Made by a program: the position numbers and the translations under genes. The notes below the pieces were generated by a model that saw only the letters and a program-made list of their open reading frames with translations, ran no database searches and was not told the origin of the DNA. Shown here piece after piece: positions 26,661 through 39,300 of a stretch of 64,000 nt of DNA. Within the stretch, counting starts at the first letter, position 1. Every line of letters starts with the position of its first letter. The DNA is from Membranipora membranacea (Eukaryota; Bryozoa; Gymnolaemata; Cheilostomatida; Membraniporidae), in NCBI GenBank assembly GCA_914767715.1, contig OU612070.1, forward strand, positions 20,260,025-20,324,024. Reading direction: 5' to 3'.

Positions 26661-27337
26661 ATATATATATATTTATGAAGGACAGAATCCTAGACTCAAG
26701 ATTAACCAGATGCCACAAATCTACATATCATCGACAGGATTACAGCTATCCTATTATATTTTAACATAAGTGATTGAATCAACATCACATTTTTTCTAAC
26801 ATTATGTATTTTGAGTAGAAAATAAAATGCACAAAATAACTCTTTTTAACAACCATTATCATGTCTGACTAGAATCAACTAGTGAATAGAGGAGAAAGAA
26901 AAATCAGTAATCAAATGAAGTACAAGTAAGTATCGGAAAGTATAAGAAAAGAACAAAAAATTGAGTTGTTGTTTAATTAAAAAAAATGAAATAGGACTAA
27001 ACACACATGACGCAGGTACAAGGGGTACCAAAGTATTACTGGAGTATATAGCAGAGAGGTATGTCACAGAGAGGGACACATCAAGTGTATAAGGCGCAAA
27101 GGAGTATATGGGATAAAGAACATTTTGAAAGAACAGGATTTTGGGATCGAAAGTCAGCCTAAACATTATTACAATATTCGATCTCATATGTTTTATGGCT
27201 TCTTCAAGTTACAAAGCGTAATAACTCAGGCTTACAAGTCTGTAATTACATGCAGTCACAAGGAATTATCTAGTTATCAGACCTAAAACTTTGTACAGCT
27301 GAAGTTATTCAGATCGGTGTAGCTTAGTTGAATGTTT
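25308..27337. other. intergenic stretch between the four-pass protein and M13 genes
   Basis: It contains an AAT microsatellite at 25818-25846 and long TA runs at 26617-26674. Small frames at 25392-25694, 26032-26283 and 26879-27187 have no domains or splice support. It should hold the promoter of the four-pass gene and the 3' untranslated region of the M13 gene; no specific motif could be assigned. Confidence 0.5.
26617..26674. repeat. TA microsatellite
   Basis: An almost pure run of TA dinucleotides interrupted by TTT. Similar TA runs lie at about 15281-15301, 27528-27590 and 51603-51634, and an AAT run at 25818-25846. Confidence 0.9.
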
Positions 27338-30300
27338 TCACCAAGCCTTACACTTGCTGTCAGGGTTATAAGGTGAACCCGACGCACATGAAAAGGCGTC
27401 ACTAAACTCCCGACTATTCGAGTATGTGCCCTGGACCCTAAACTTGTTAGGGCTGTGAGCGTTATAGTTAAGACTAGATATGTCGTACTCTGCCTTAGAC
27501 TTGGAGCACCACACCTACAATATTTAATATAATAATATATATATATATATAATACAATATATATATAATATAATAATAATAATATAATATGATGCAATTT
27601 TTTATATGAAGGATATAATTAAGTTTTCATACTATATTGACTGTTTGTCAGCGTGTAGAATGTTTACCATAGACATCCAAAAATGCAAAATTCAAGACAA
27701 CTAAAGATGCATTTACACTGCAGATTTTTATTTTATGTAAGCTATCACTGCAACCAACCAAAAATCTGAATTTTGTGATGGTCGGTTCCAAGGAGAGCTT
27801 ATATGAAAGTAAGATCAGACCAAAAATCTGGCTTGAAAACCTGCAGTTTAAATGCAGGGATCTAGGGATAAGGAGGTGCGTTGAATGATTCCTTTTTTCC
27901 TCATCAAAGAGCGAACGTTATTTTATGTTAATCAATGGAATGGAATGTTTGGAAGATATTATTCCTTTATGATACCAATGAACACACATTTTAAATAATT
28001 CACCAGCAATACAATTAAACAGTCTGCCCGTTAAGACAAGCTGATATGATATTAGCCTAACTCTTCCTGCTTCTGTATTGCCGAGAAGCGAGTTATTCCC
28101 TTTCAAAACTCTCCTCAATGAGTAGTTTCCCTTCTGTATTTACTTTTATATTATTTATTTACTATTATACTGCAAAAAAAGTCACTGCAGAAAGTGAATA
28201 TTGAGGGGAGATCATCACTTGGCAGCTTCTGAGAGGGGACAACTCTCTTCTTGACAGTTCAAAAGTAAGAGCTGGCAAGCTTCGTTCCCCATCAAACAAA
28301 ACTTGTCAAGACAGGGAGACAAGATTCAGTGACCATGGTTATAATATTACATACCTGTGCAAAAGATAAGAAGAACAGCTGATCATGAGTCATATTTAGA
28401 CCAGGTAACATCATAGGTTTATGTTGTGTATCCTCTAGTTTATGTAAGTAAGCGTGATAAGCCAGCGACACTCCTCCGTTATCGGCTATATTCTCACCAA
28501 GTGATAAATTTCCATTCAACTGCCAGACCGAGAAAAAATTGTAATTCACAATGTACCAAACGTATTGATATAATGATGAAGCATCTAAACCAGAACTGCT
28601 ATGATTAAATGATCAAGTTGATGAGGTTTGTGGCAGGGTGGTGTAGTGGTTAAGATTCGAGCTTCTCAATCTGAGAGCTGCAGGTCCTATCCTGATCACT
28701 ACCCACGCTGCTAATGGAGGTGAGCTCTTCACACATAACCCTAGCTTGCCTGCCCCTGACTTGTAGAGGGGTGTGCTAAATAGATAATATAAATCTTAGT
28801 CTTGTAAGCATATTCACATTTGCCCGAAAGGGGCCTTGAATGGCAATATGTTAATAATATGATTATCATTATTGTAGCCTATGTAAAACTTATTTACAAT
28901 GTCTACAAGACACGTTAAGGCTGAACATTTTTTTGGTGTGCCGACAGAGACTAAATCTGCACTCACGTGGTGACCATGAAGAGTGTAGCCCGAGTATTGA
29001 TCTACAAAGCATTTCTTTAGTTTAGAGAATCCGTTCTGTGAGCTATTAGTCCACCAGTTATTGAGGTTACCGTCCTTATCGTACTGTGATCCCTGATCAT
29101 CGAAAGCGTGAGACAACTCATGACCCATCACTGCCCCCATAGCTCCATAGTTCCACGCCCTACGATGAAAGCAGACAAAAGTTGTATAAATAAAATACTT
29201 TCAATCCTACATTTAATATATATAACCTTCTCAACATATATCACTATATTATCTATGATCATGTTTCTTCTGCGATGGAAATCTTACTCTCAGTTATTTC
29301 ATTGTACTGGATGAGAGGATTTAATAAATTAAGAAATGGTGTTCAAATGTTCAACATTTATTGCAATACTGGCATCAGTGTATCAATTTGAAAATGGTTT
29401 ATATTACAAGAAAATAACAGGGGAAATCACCCAGATAAAGATGCATTGTGGACAGGAAAAGGAGTATGATTTAGTCCAAAATGGATACAAAATCCAAATT
29501 TTTGTGGGCCTAGGTTTAACGGCCAACATCAATTGAACTACAAGCACCTGTATGACTATCAATTGGAATGAAATCTTTGCAATCTTTACCATGTTTGTCG
29601 ACTTATCCAAATATATATATTTATATCATATCAAGGGGGGACCAACTCTTAGAATCACGCTACTAATTTGCAAGCTAACCGTCAACATCCCGTTGCAATG
29701 TGTAATATATTTGCTGATGTTAACTTGAATATTACAATGATTTGATGCTTCACTAGCCAGTCTTGACAAGCTTCGACCGAACAAAGCTTGTCAAGACAGG
29801 CTAATGCTTCACTTACATTGGGAAAGCTGAACCATAAAAAGGTTTATGCAGAATACCAGCTGGTAATACCACTACATTATGCAGAGGACTATAGTAAGCG
29901 TTCACTGTTGGGGCAGACATCTCCCATCTGAAAAAAATATAAGATGGTTTGTGCAGTGAACGCGTGACATACAAAATCCCACAACAGTCATGTCATCATA
30001 TGATAGGTGAAAAAAATGATAAGGTATGATTTCATAATTGACTTTGATGCACATATAATGTAATATAAGGTAAGTCTAGTAATGAGCGGGTTAGCGTGTT
30101 GGATCATTGAATTGACAACCGGGTTTCAATGTCCGCTGGTGTTACCAGAGAAGCTGAGTTCGGTAGTGTGTTCCATTGAGTACCAGCACTTTGTGATGTA
30201 GGTTCTCATAAGTTAGGGTTGGCCATGGAGTGCTTGGACTTGGTGACCGAGCAGTAATGATGTAGTGTAAACCCGCTTAGAGGTACCCATTTTGGCTTAC

Positions 30301-33300
30301 AATAAATATATAAATAAACTCATTATTATTATGATATTTATTATTATAATATTCGCTATCTGCCAGTGTTGATAATGACTTGCACCGAGGTGCATGCATA
30401 GGAAGGCCGCAGTGGCTGGTGACAGCGTACTGATGCACAGAGTTATACCATACAGGTTCTTTTATCTGCATGCACAATGCTATTGTACTAGTTTAAGGGC
30501 TTAAACTGTGTTGGGATAGCTGGTAGAAGCAGTTCATTATCAACCACTTTCCCAACAAGAAAGTGTCTGATAATGAAGGACTTAAACTACTATTGTACAT
30601 ACAGATCTCCATTATGAGTCCGGAATCAAATATAAATATAAATGAAGAAGTATTCACCTATGTCTCAAGATACACGTTTATCCTGAGAATACAATGTCAC
30701 ACATGCTGCATGTGCCGAAGAGTACTCAAACGGAGAGAAGGCAACTCCGAGAAAAGGCGCAGAAAGGTGTCTATAAGTCTAACACAAGTCCCCATTAGAA
30801 GCTGGTCATGTCATACTCACTTAGAATCGTCAGGTACAGTGCCTAACTTCTCTGCATTAATTTGAAGCTCGAATACTCGATAGTTCATCTCAGAGTCAAA
30901 CAGATTATCAGCTATATTAAATCGGCGGTAGTATTCGTCTACCCCTGTTATATTGGTTATGTAGTCTGGGTAGCCTATTTTAGTTCCTAAAGTACATAAA
31001 AGTCTCACTCAGAAACGATATAGCATGGTTGTGATGATGTGGTCCAGCCAGGGAAGCCTCAAATAGCAGACCCACGTGTTGGAAGGTAAAAAGTGAATAG
31101 CTCGTGGTTTATTTATGATGAATAAATTCGCAGCTCTCGATATGGGCATGAATTAACACACTTACAAGGGTTTGACATGATATTAGGCATGAGTGAGGAA
31201 TGAGGAGTTTGCCTTTCTACCCCGTTTTCTTTTACTAAAACAGTAATGCTCAGGATGGGCCATTTTGATTTATAAAGGCCGGTTCAGGATCATATGCTTT
31301 GGCGATCTCACCAAAAACTATGGCAGGATAAGGTGGAAAGGTGATAAGTTGGTGATAACAAAGGGGAATAAGATATGGCCCTATTTGGAGACTGTGTCAT
31401 CGGACCTCTTCAAACTGACTGCCACTTAACAACCTCACAAGCAAAATGGAAATATGATTTACCACATCAAAAGCATAACATGTAACAAAACCTGTAACCT
31501 AATATTTAGGTCTAGTACCAATAATATTGCGCCAGTAAATACTTACTAATAGCTCTGGCTTTCTCTACAGCTTTATCAGCAGTTTGCTCATCCATCCACT
31601 CATAACCGTGAAAGTTCTCTACAAACTGATCTCTCACTGCAGTCACCATATCAACCACCTGCAAGAAGTTAGAGATCAATACAGATCTACTCATATATAT
31701 CATATACATCCGTACCTCATTGTTTTACAGGTAGATACAAACATTGGGTAGGATCAAATTGTCCATTGTCCACACTTAGTTGATGAGGTATTTAATTAAC
31801 ACAGTTGCATATGATAATTACATAAAAATATAAATAGTAGAATTTATATGTTTATGGATAATTCCACCCTCCCTGATTCCACATGATAATGTAAGGCTTG
31901 CTTGCTCCAAAAGAAGGGGGTTATGTTCACATAATGTATGTATGGATAGCTCTGATTTTACACTGTGTGCACGCAAGGAGTTTGAGACATATATGACCTA
32001 ATCTTGCTGGTAAAGTATATATCCGCAAATTCTACAAAGCTACATGTCACAAGTAACTTGTCACTGTAAGATTACCTGTTCGCAAAGAGTCAATTACATA
32101 AATTTGAACTGACTGTTCAGCTTCGATACTTGCTTCACAAGATAGACAACACCCCACCCCTTATATTCAATTATGTTTGCACAAAAATCTATTTTGTCTG
32201 TGTAGTAAAAATACTCACAGCCTCACGATCACCAGCTGTGAACCGACCATCAATATATATAGCACCAACAGCTTGTGGCATCAGAGAGTCAACAGAAGCA
32301 ACACAAGTCTTCCATCTCTCATCCAAACTACTCTTACCTAGGAGGATAGGATTATAACTTTTACTTGAATAGAATGAATTAATAAGATAGGTTGCAGCCT
32401 TGGTCAGCTGTCGCAGAGGTCAGGGTATCCATGTGAATATTAAAGATGTTGTTTCCATAAAAAGAGAATGAATATTTTTTTTTCATTAAGTCTAAAGCCA
32501 TGGCTTACACAATGCAACCTATCATGTTGCTTAATATTCACAAGCAGTGCGTGATTGGTGAAAAGACTACCAAAAGATTAAGGCATTGTAAAATCAGACA
32601 TATAGCTTGTCTGCAATGAAATAAATGCATGATATGCATGATGTACATGATATACATGATATTTGAACAGGGAGGGGATAACTTCAAGTTGCCTTTAAAA
32701 TAATGGTGTAAATCCAATGGTATAAACTTGATAGGGGTTGTAGGTGAAAAGATGACACTAACCTGAAGTAACAGTTGTTAATATAAGTTTGGCGTATTGA
32801 AAGTCAGATCCGAGGTTACCAATAGTCCTGTGTATTATATACCAAGTCATGTAATCATTCAGAGCGCTACAACAGTGATATAAAATCACAAAATTCAACA
32901 TATTACAGCAACGGAAAAAGCTTACAATGCATTATTTGCATAATGATAAGTTGCGATCAGCAGAAGCTACCAAGGCCCGAGTAAGGCTTCCTGACTGCCA
33001 GGACAAAGTCACTTACCTTTTCTTAGTGTCGTCAGACATGTATTCATCGAGTAGTGAGGTGAGATTTTGGAAGTAAGTTAAAGTATTAGTAGCTAACATT
33101 GTTTCGTTGGTGAAGTGAGATGTATTCAGCTTTGTATTCAGAAGTGTCTTCAAGTCTAATAAATCCCCAAACCACTTTTGTGCTTCTGATAACTTCATCT
33201 AGAAAAAGATAATAAAGATTGTCTTTGATTTGAAAAAAAAAGTTGCTGTGCTCATCAAGATTGTAACCTATCATTCTCTCTTAAACTCATAACTTGTGTT

Positions 33301-36300
33301 TATCAATTTCAGGCTTTTTTCATTACTCAAAGACTCAGACTTACAATCAGTCTTAAACTTAGACTCAAACTCAGAATTACACTCAGTCTTATTCTCGGAC
33401 TTAGATTCAGACCCATAGTAAGACTTACTCAGACTTGGACTGATACTTAAACTCTGTCTCATGATATACTCACGGTGTTATATGAGAGTTTTGGGTCCCT
33501 CTGTATCTCATCAGATACATAAATTTCAGCCATCCGTCTCTCAAACTCGTATATACCCTCCATAACCGCCTCAGATTCATTCTTATCTCCCCCTAACAAT
33601 CTAGCCACCTACATAATATAACGACAATTCTATATTCAACATCATAACAGGTTTCGAACAAGATAACAACTTAACCTATCCTGCTTTCTATAATAATATA
33701 TTATCATATATTATTTTAATAATATTGTTATGTTTTTACACAATAATGTTGACAATGTTTAATTACATATGATGTATTTAACAGTATAACAAGTTATGAC
33801 AAGATTTGACATAACCTAACATTTAGTTGACTCAAAGTTATTGATAATGGGCGTAGAAGAAAATAGAATAAACTAGAATAGAATTTACTTCAAATAGAGA
33901 ATAAACATAAGACTATCCAATGTTGATATTTGGGGGGAGGGAGGGGGGGGAGGGTAGAATGTAATTAGGGGGATAACCCTTACTCACCTCAACACCGTAC
34001 TTAATAAATGCTTCCTTCTTGTCACTTTTTGTTGCATTATCTTGCGAAGAGTAATCTCTATGTGACGATAACGTTAAACCATTCTGCAACATCTATAAAT
34101 AGAAAAAGGCTGATATTTCAAATAGATATCCTTTGAGAACTAAACACAAAATGGTTATGTATATAAATAAATATCAGTGGCTGCTACCATTCCAACTAGC
34201 AGGGAGATTGCTTGTGAAGATTACAATAAACATTTTATATGAAGGGGATTTCTGATGAGTGCCATAGTATAGTTGACATTGAGTGAATTCTGACAATATA
34301 TTTACATATATTTTCAATTTACAGTTCAGTTTACCTGACCAAAATTGATTGATAGCAAGGAACAAAAACTGGCAAATCTGGCTTTCTTGGAAAAGCTAGT
34401 TTAAAATGTTGATAGTTTAAACTCTTTCAATAATTTGCTGAATGAAATATGGTGACTGACCGTGAGTATATACATAGAGCTGTTTTTGTCGTCTGGATAC
34501 AAGTCGGAGGTGAAAATTGGAAAGAGACCCAGCTGGTAAAGTTTCATCATTCTGTCAGCGAAATCAAACTCTGATGAGTTAAACGGCTCCAACATGGACC
34601 AAGAGCCAACTCTATCAAATAGCTACAAGAAAAAAGATAGAGAACCATGTCTACAAGAAAACCAATTTAGCATGTAGCATGAACATATGTCAAGGATTGT
34701 GGAAGACAGAAAATATTGTTTAGTGAGCCAATGAATGAAGCTGATAAAGGAGATCATGAACTCTATGGATCATTTGCATCATTCAAATTTAGAGCAGACA
34801 ACTTCATTTGATGCACCAATTTGATGCATGGAAACTGGGAGGTTGGGGAGTGATGAAAAATTAGTGAATTCAATCTCATAATGTCAAAAGTGTTGAATGA
34901 GGCATCATGACCCAAGCATAACAAATGATAGTAGGGCGCTGTCTGATCTTTCACCCCGTCAGATCTTCTATTTAGAAAGCATGGCAACATAACAATAACA
35001 TCACAAGCTGTTCTCTGCAGTTAATAATACTTGAGTGTATGATGACCCTGAAATTATTATCATCTTGTCTAATCCAGTTTATAAATATTGAGTCAAACAT
35101 TTATGCAGCAATCATCATAAGAGGCTAGAGTGAAATCTGATAGATCTAATATTAAACTACAAATTGATGATGAAGTCAATTTGTAGACAGAAGTCATTGA
35201 CCTCACCCATCATTTCATCACAGAGTAAGGATCTATATCCTTACTCTGTGATTTGTCAAAAGCAAAAAATAGCTATTTTGATTTGACATGTTAGTATACA
35301 GATGAGAGAAACAATTGAAGGCCAAGATGTCTCAAGGTGCCAATTCTTGGATCTTGACTATCCTCACTCCCCCCTATATATACCGGCTAGTTAAATAAAG
35401 TTATGTAGATAATTTAGTCTAAACATTATCGGTGTATTCACAGGCTCTGACGCCACCAACAAACTTAAAATAAAATCAGTCCATTCCTCCTGCATGAATC
35501 AAGAACGGCTAGACCGACCAAACACTCGACACTTGTGGCATTCCCATACACCTAAAAGAAGCATCTATTCCTAGGAAAATCGGTGATAGTAACTTACCTT
35601 AAGTAGAGGTGCATGCCCTTGTTGCTGTAGTGTAGTAACATCCATACAGAGAGCAAGTAGCTTCTTTACTTTTTCTACAGATTCGCTCTCCTTACCAAAT
35701 ACTGTAGTTTTATTGGTGGTTAGTTCCTAGAGAGAAAAATTATAACATGAGAGACAACTTCAAACGGCACAACTCATACTAGCATCAATAAATTGGCTTC
35801 GCATGAAAAAAAGTGACTTTTTTTATGCGAAGCCAATTTATTGATGCTAGCATGAGTTGTGCCGTTTGAAGTCATAAAAAAAAGTCAGCAGACTGATGAA
35901 TCAATGATGCCCGGATCTACTTCAAGTCACAAAGAGTCAATTTTTTTCCAAGGTATCACTTTTCTTTACCGTACAACACCACGGAGAAGCCAGAAATAAA
36001 CTCAATCTTTTTGATTTAATTTCCTCATTTCATATTCATCAAAGCATAATCAGTCAATTTATGTAAATCAGAGATTTCCACTGCTGAGGGGGACAGCATG
36101 AGTGTCAGGAAAATTACTTTGATGGTTTGATGATAGGGTCATTCACACTAGTGCTAGTTGACTTCTCTGAGTTAATAGTACAACCCTAGAACAAGATTGA
36201 TCCAAATTGCCAGCAGTCTGGTCATTCCCATTGTGCTGGTGAGCCCCCCCCCCCAACCACGGCAAAGGCGGCGGCTCAAACCCAGGCAAATTTGATCATG

Positions 36301-39300
36301 CTTGATCTAGTACAACAGGCTAAATCAAGCAAGTTATCTACCCATAAACGCACAAGATTTTATATATGACTATGGATGTACAAAATACATGTTTTCTTGC
36401 TGTTAATAGTCATGCAATCATTCGCACTGCCTAGCATGTTAATAGAAGAGCTGCGTTCAATGAGGTGAAGTTTTTAAAACCGGTTTGAAATGTAGCAGGG
36501 GTACAAAGCCGAAAGTTAAATAAATCTATCAAGCTAGTTACCTTCAAAATTTGAAAGCTTGTTTATCTGATAATATCATGGTAGTTTATTATATAAATAG
36601 TTTATAATGACATCTAACTATTACAACGTATAGGAAATATGTCACATTTTTTATGCTGGGTTAGTGCAGCATTTCTTCCATATAACATATGGACAAAATC
36701 ACCTCCACCAACCAGCATTTAAATCAATTGCTGACTAATGACATTATAAAACTGCATTACTGACATTTCTACCATGGCCATTAGCCTTATAAGCTATGAT
36801 TGAGTGTTGAGACCAATGTTCAATCAGTGCATTCAAGGAATAATAGCCAGCCAGATTGATTGTGTACAAATTTGTGTAGAAACATCCTGCCTTCTTCTTT
36901 CAAGGAGATGTGTACTATTAATTACTAACCAGGTGTCAAAAGTCATTTATCATGATTTAAAAATAAAAAAAAACTTTTTCCCTGCGTCAATTACGCTGAC
37001 AAATGAACTGATTTGGTTGATTGATTATGTTTATATACGAGGAAAATCTGTTCAAGCGGAGGCCAAGACTCTTCTAAATTAATCTGTTAGCAATTCTAGT
37101 TTTACAACACTTTGCTATAATTACTTCCATTTTTCTAGGTGTTGTAAGGCCTCGCATGTTCCAGTAAGAAGAGGGATTTATAGTTTAACATATTTTTTTA
37201 AATAATGTGGGGGTCTAAAAAGCAACCACAAATGTTTTTTACAATGGTCTTGCTATGTTAGATAGAACCGTTGTTCGATTTAAAAAAAAGGGGGATAACT
37301 TACCTGGTATAAAATCTCATAGTTGGTGATTTGCATGCCATTGAATTGAGAATATCTACTTTGTGCGGGTCTGAGGAACTCATTTTTTTCGAAACTTCCA
37401 CATGCGTACTCATAAAAGTCGTCGCAAGGATCCGCAGTTACATTCATATGTGATAAGATAGTACCGGCTACTTCTAAGCATGCCACCGTATTGCACACCA
37501 AATGCTAGAGAGGTGGAAATATTGATTGAGAATGAGAAGCGGGTCCATGAGCCCCAATCAGTATGGCAATGCCAGAATTAATAGAACTACATTGAAGCAG
37601 GGAGTATATGCTCCTTGCTTTAATTGTAGGCCATTAGTAAAGCATTGCAACCAAATCAAGAAAAAATCAGAACTTCATATCAGGGTAGTTTGGAAATGCA
37701 CAAACAAAATTGTGCTAGTGTTTGATATAAGTCGGTTCATAGCTTGGTTGGAAATCTGGATAAAGGGAATAATTTTGAAATACCCAATTTGTTCTGATTT
37801 TTTTGCTTCTTGAAATGTTTGATGCAAAACCATTGGCATGTACAATCACATAACAGGTTAGGGTTAGAAGCCAGCCTCTACACTAAATCATAGAATTGTT
37901 CAGTCGGTTGATCAGGGTAGCGTCTACGTCTACAATTGAGCAGGTTAATGCATCCTCACGCCCGCAGATCTGCATGGCAAGCAGCTACCTGAAATAAAGT
38001 TTTTTGTGTATCCTCATTCAACAGCAGAGGTGTGTCTACAACGCCATCAGCTGGAGGAAGAAACTGGTTCTGTTCAAACCCTCCACAGGCATATTTGTAG
38101 AAATCCTCACAGGGCTGAGCGACACTGTCCATTTTATCTATGATAGTGCCAGCGAGGCTAACACAGTACTCTGATGTACACACATCAGATACCTATAGGG
38201 TGCGAACTGGATATTTAAGTAAGCAACTTATTGTGAATACAGTTCATTGATATGGTCACAGAGTAAGGAAATATCCTTACTCTGTGATATGGTTAGTTTA
38301 ACTGTGACAGGATAGCTGGTTTAGCATTTCATTACCAATTGGTTGATAATGAAATGCTAAACCAGCTATCCTGTCACAGTTTGTGCGCTTAGACGATATA
38401 CGATATGGTTTGTATATGGTATACACATGGCATATATATGGTATGTATGTGTATATGTAAATGGTACATATGGTGAAACCGCCCTCTACCTAGTACAATA
38501 AATATTAGCGCTACAAGCACCACGAGTTGGACCAAGGTTCCCCCTGCATTCGGAGTTGCTCCACCTCTCCCAATGAGCCACATTTTGTGGAATATTAGGT
38601 ACAGACTGTGACCAGGGATGGTAATTAAGACCATTCCTTAAAAGGAGTGGGCATAAAATCTTGATCCCTCTCAATTGCAGCTTATTAGTAGAGGGGGAGC
38701 AATTCCGAGTACAGTGGTGAGCCTGGGAGTTGAATAGACATTTTCCGATCTATACAAGCACAATCATTGAACTCAATAAAGAATACAGTGCACTGAATAG
38801 GAGTTCCAAGGATGAGCGCCAACAAACTGGGAGGACTAAGAGTAAACAACGTTCTCAAACTTTTGGTATCAAGGCCATTGAAAGTTTACGAGGACCTCAA
38901 ATTTCTTCTGTTATAGATTTAATTTAGTTATTTACCTCATCTTTATGATATTCCTCATGATGTACTTGTGACTTTGCTGAGAGTACTCCTAGAGCTATAG
39001 ACAATGCTACCACCACGATAGTTAGTATCACCACCACAAATGTCAACAAGCTAGACTTTGACACTCCAAGGCATTTTGACTCCATACCGTATGAATCTAA
39101 AACAGTAAATGACCTGTCAATAATTATCTATATTGTAAAAAATATCTAGGTTATGACCTTTCAGGTAAGATGTCAGCCAATTCACATAAAAAACTCATCA
39201 TGCGGTAACTTTCAATTTCAAATATCAGTTGAGTGTAGTCCTCGCTTCAATTCACATTAATCCAAAAAAACATATAGTATATGATCAAGGAGAATGATGT

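Noticed and set aside
33271-33462. Ser/Glu/Lys-rich open frame in the M13 gene
   Set aside because: It coincides with an imperfect AGACTC/AGACTT repeat, and the flanking exons join in phase with the correct M13 sequence without it.
35218-38381. CRISPR-like array from repeated palindromes
   Set aside because: The copies are few, irregularly spaced, of different families, and lie in introns of an animal gene.
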